A stretch of 6,349 nt of DNA from an uncultured Clostridia bacterium (GTDB lineage: Bacteria; Bacillota; Clostridia; Oscillospirales; Ruminococcaceae), in the NCBI GenBank assembly GCA_947177545.1, contig CAMWVF010000066.1, forward strand, positions 1-6,349, given 5' to 3'. The translations under genes and the position numbers were made by a program. Numbering within the stretch: position 1 is the first letter of the stretch; the number at the start of each line of letters is the position of its first letter. Under the pieces are notes generated by a model. It worked only from the letters and a program-made list of their open reading frames with translations, ran no database searches and was not told the origin of the DNA. Shown piece after piece: positions 6,036-6,349 of the stretch.

Positions 6036-6064
6036 TTGTTTACTGTCTTAATGAAGTTTATGAT
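6036..6064 (+). promoter_or_regulatory. Candidate promoter of the HTH/excisionase-like gene
   Basis: TTGTTT (6036-6041), a 17-bp spacer and TATGAT (6059-6064) precede the gene at 6159. An AATGAAG half-site lies in the spacer. The predicted start near 6071 would cut off the outermost stem of the leader hairpin (from 6067), so an upstream promoter such as TTGAAA at 5941 with TAATCT at 5964 remains possible. Confidence 0.45.
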
Positions 6065-6066
6065 AA

Positions 6067-6126
6067 TGTCGACAAAAGCAGTAGGCAAAGTTCGCCGCCT
6101 TGCATATTGCTTTTATCGCCGCGACA
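6067..6126 (+). promoter_or_regulatory. Structured leader (multi-segment hairpin) before the HTH gene
   Basis: Nested complementary arms: TGTCG 6067-6071 with CGACA 6122-6126, AAAAGCA 6074-6080 with TGCTTTT 6108-6114, and GCAA 6085-6088 with TTGC 6100-6103. The segment is more G+C-rich than its surroundings and ends 19 nt before the ribosome binding site. It may be a cis-acting RNA or an attenuator. It matches no riboswitch class I recognise. Confidence 0.45.
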
Positions 6127-6158
6127 TTTTCAAATATAAAATCCAAAGGAGAACTTGA

Positions 6159-6349
6159 ATGACGTTAAAACAAAAAAATAATCTTATCGCAGAGATAGTC
6201 GCTCTGCTGGAAAAATCAATCGTTGCGGACGAGAAAAATCCAAAAGTGCAGACTTTTGAAGTTTCAGATCAGCCACTTGAAATGCTGACCGTCAAGGAAT
6301 GTTCACAAGTCATCAGCGGACTTTCCGAGCATACGGTTCGGCAATGGGT
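6159..6349 (+). CDS. Helix-turn-helix protein, probable excisionase-like (partial, runs off the right edge)
   Basis: The first 63 codons of a gene that continues beyond the window. The ATG at 6159 follows AAAGGAG at 7-nt spacing. An N-terminal helical stretch (LIAEIVALLEKSIVADEK) and a linker lead to LTVKECSQVISGLSEHTVRQWV. That is the usual opening of an HTH_17/MerR-type DNA-binding domain as found in excisionases of integrative elements. It diverges from the XRE repressor gene across an operator-rich gap, which fits a mobile-element switch in which the repressor holds this gene off. The C-terminal half is not visible, so excisionase is a likely but not firm call; a general HTH regulator is the alternative. 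Confidence 0.65.
   Translation, partial: MTLKQKNNLIAEIVALLEKSIVADEKNPKVQTFEVSDQPLEMLTVKECSQVISGLSEHTVRQW

Larger units (their letters stand above)
5857..6056. promoter_or_regulatory. Array of AATGAAT half-sites, candidate operators of the XRE repressor
   Basis: The 333-bp gap between the divergent genes holds repeated AATGAAT-like half-sites: TAATGAAT at 5857-5864, the palindrome at 5894-5909 (two halves), ATTCATT at 5936-5942, AATGAAT at 5995-6001 and 6008-6014, and AATGAAG at 6050-6056. The last lies in the spacer of the plus-strand promoter, and the palindrome lies on the minus-strand -10. The XRE protein is the obvious candidate binder, but this is inferred from position. Confidence 0.55.

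Overview
This is a low-GC, A+T-rich stretch with AGGA/AAAGG ribosome binding sites and consensus-like promoters with 17-bp spacers. It looks like a Firmicute, most plausibly a gut clostridium of the Ruminococcus/Oscillospiraceae type. That placement is an inference from style and gene families; the window holds no taxonomic marker. Five genes lie on the minus strand, and one incomplete gene on the plus strand runs off the right edge.

Region 1 (about 1-2880, minus strand) is an effector locus. A 537-residue protein (1105-2718) has an unusual N-terminal half: 282 residues without a single Asp or Glu, rich in Ser, Ala and Lys, with 37-residue repeats. Its C-terminal domain resembles a C39-type papain-like cysteine peptidase (Cys378, His460, Asp486). 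Downstream on the same strand is a lipoprotein (41-835) whose layout faintly resembles IseA-type peptidase inhibitors. Between them lies a 107-bp MITE-like inverted-repeat element, itself inside a wider pair of perfect 12-bp inverted repeats.

Region 2 (2903-5012, minus strand) is an AgrC/AgrA-like two-component system: a multi-pass GHKL histidine kinase and, upstream in the same operon, a LytTR response regulator. Two nearly identical 33-bp operators, each two TACCGTTYACCG boxes with a 21-bp period, bracket the pair. One lies just upstream of a promoter for the effector gene and the other abuts the -35 of the regulator operon. The most economical reading is a self-regulated signalling system whose visible target is the cationic peptidase protein. 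No AgrD-like peptide or AgrB-like processing gene was found here, so the signal is unknown.

Region 3 (5040-6349) looks like the control region of a mobile element. It has a Cro/C1-type repressor gene (5196-5825, minus strand) and a divergent MerR/excisionase-type helix-turn-helix gene starting at 6159. A roughly 330-bp intergenic region between them carries repeated AATGAAT half-sites, including a perfect 16-bp palindrome on the -10 of the repressor promoter, and a structured leader before the plus-strand gene. The repressor frame ends after a run of seven A residues. One base fewer would add 40 codons that stop just before a strong hairpin terminator, which suggests a frameshift, a slippage site or a sequence error.
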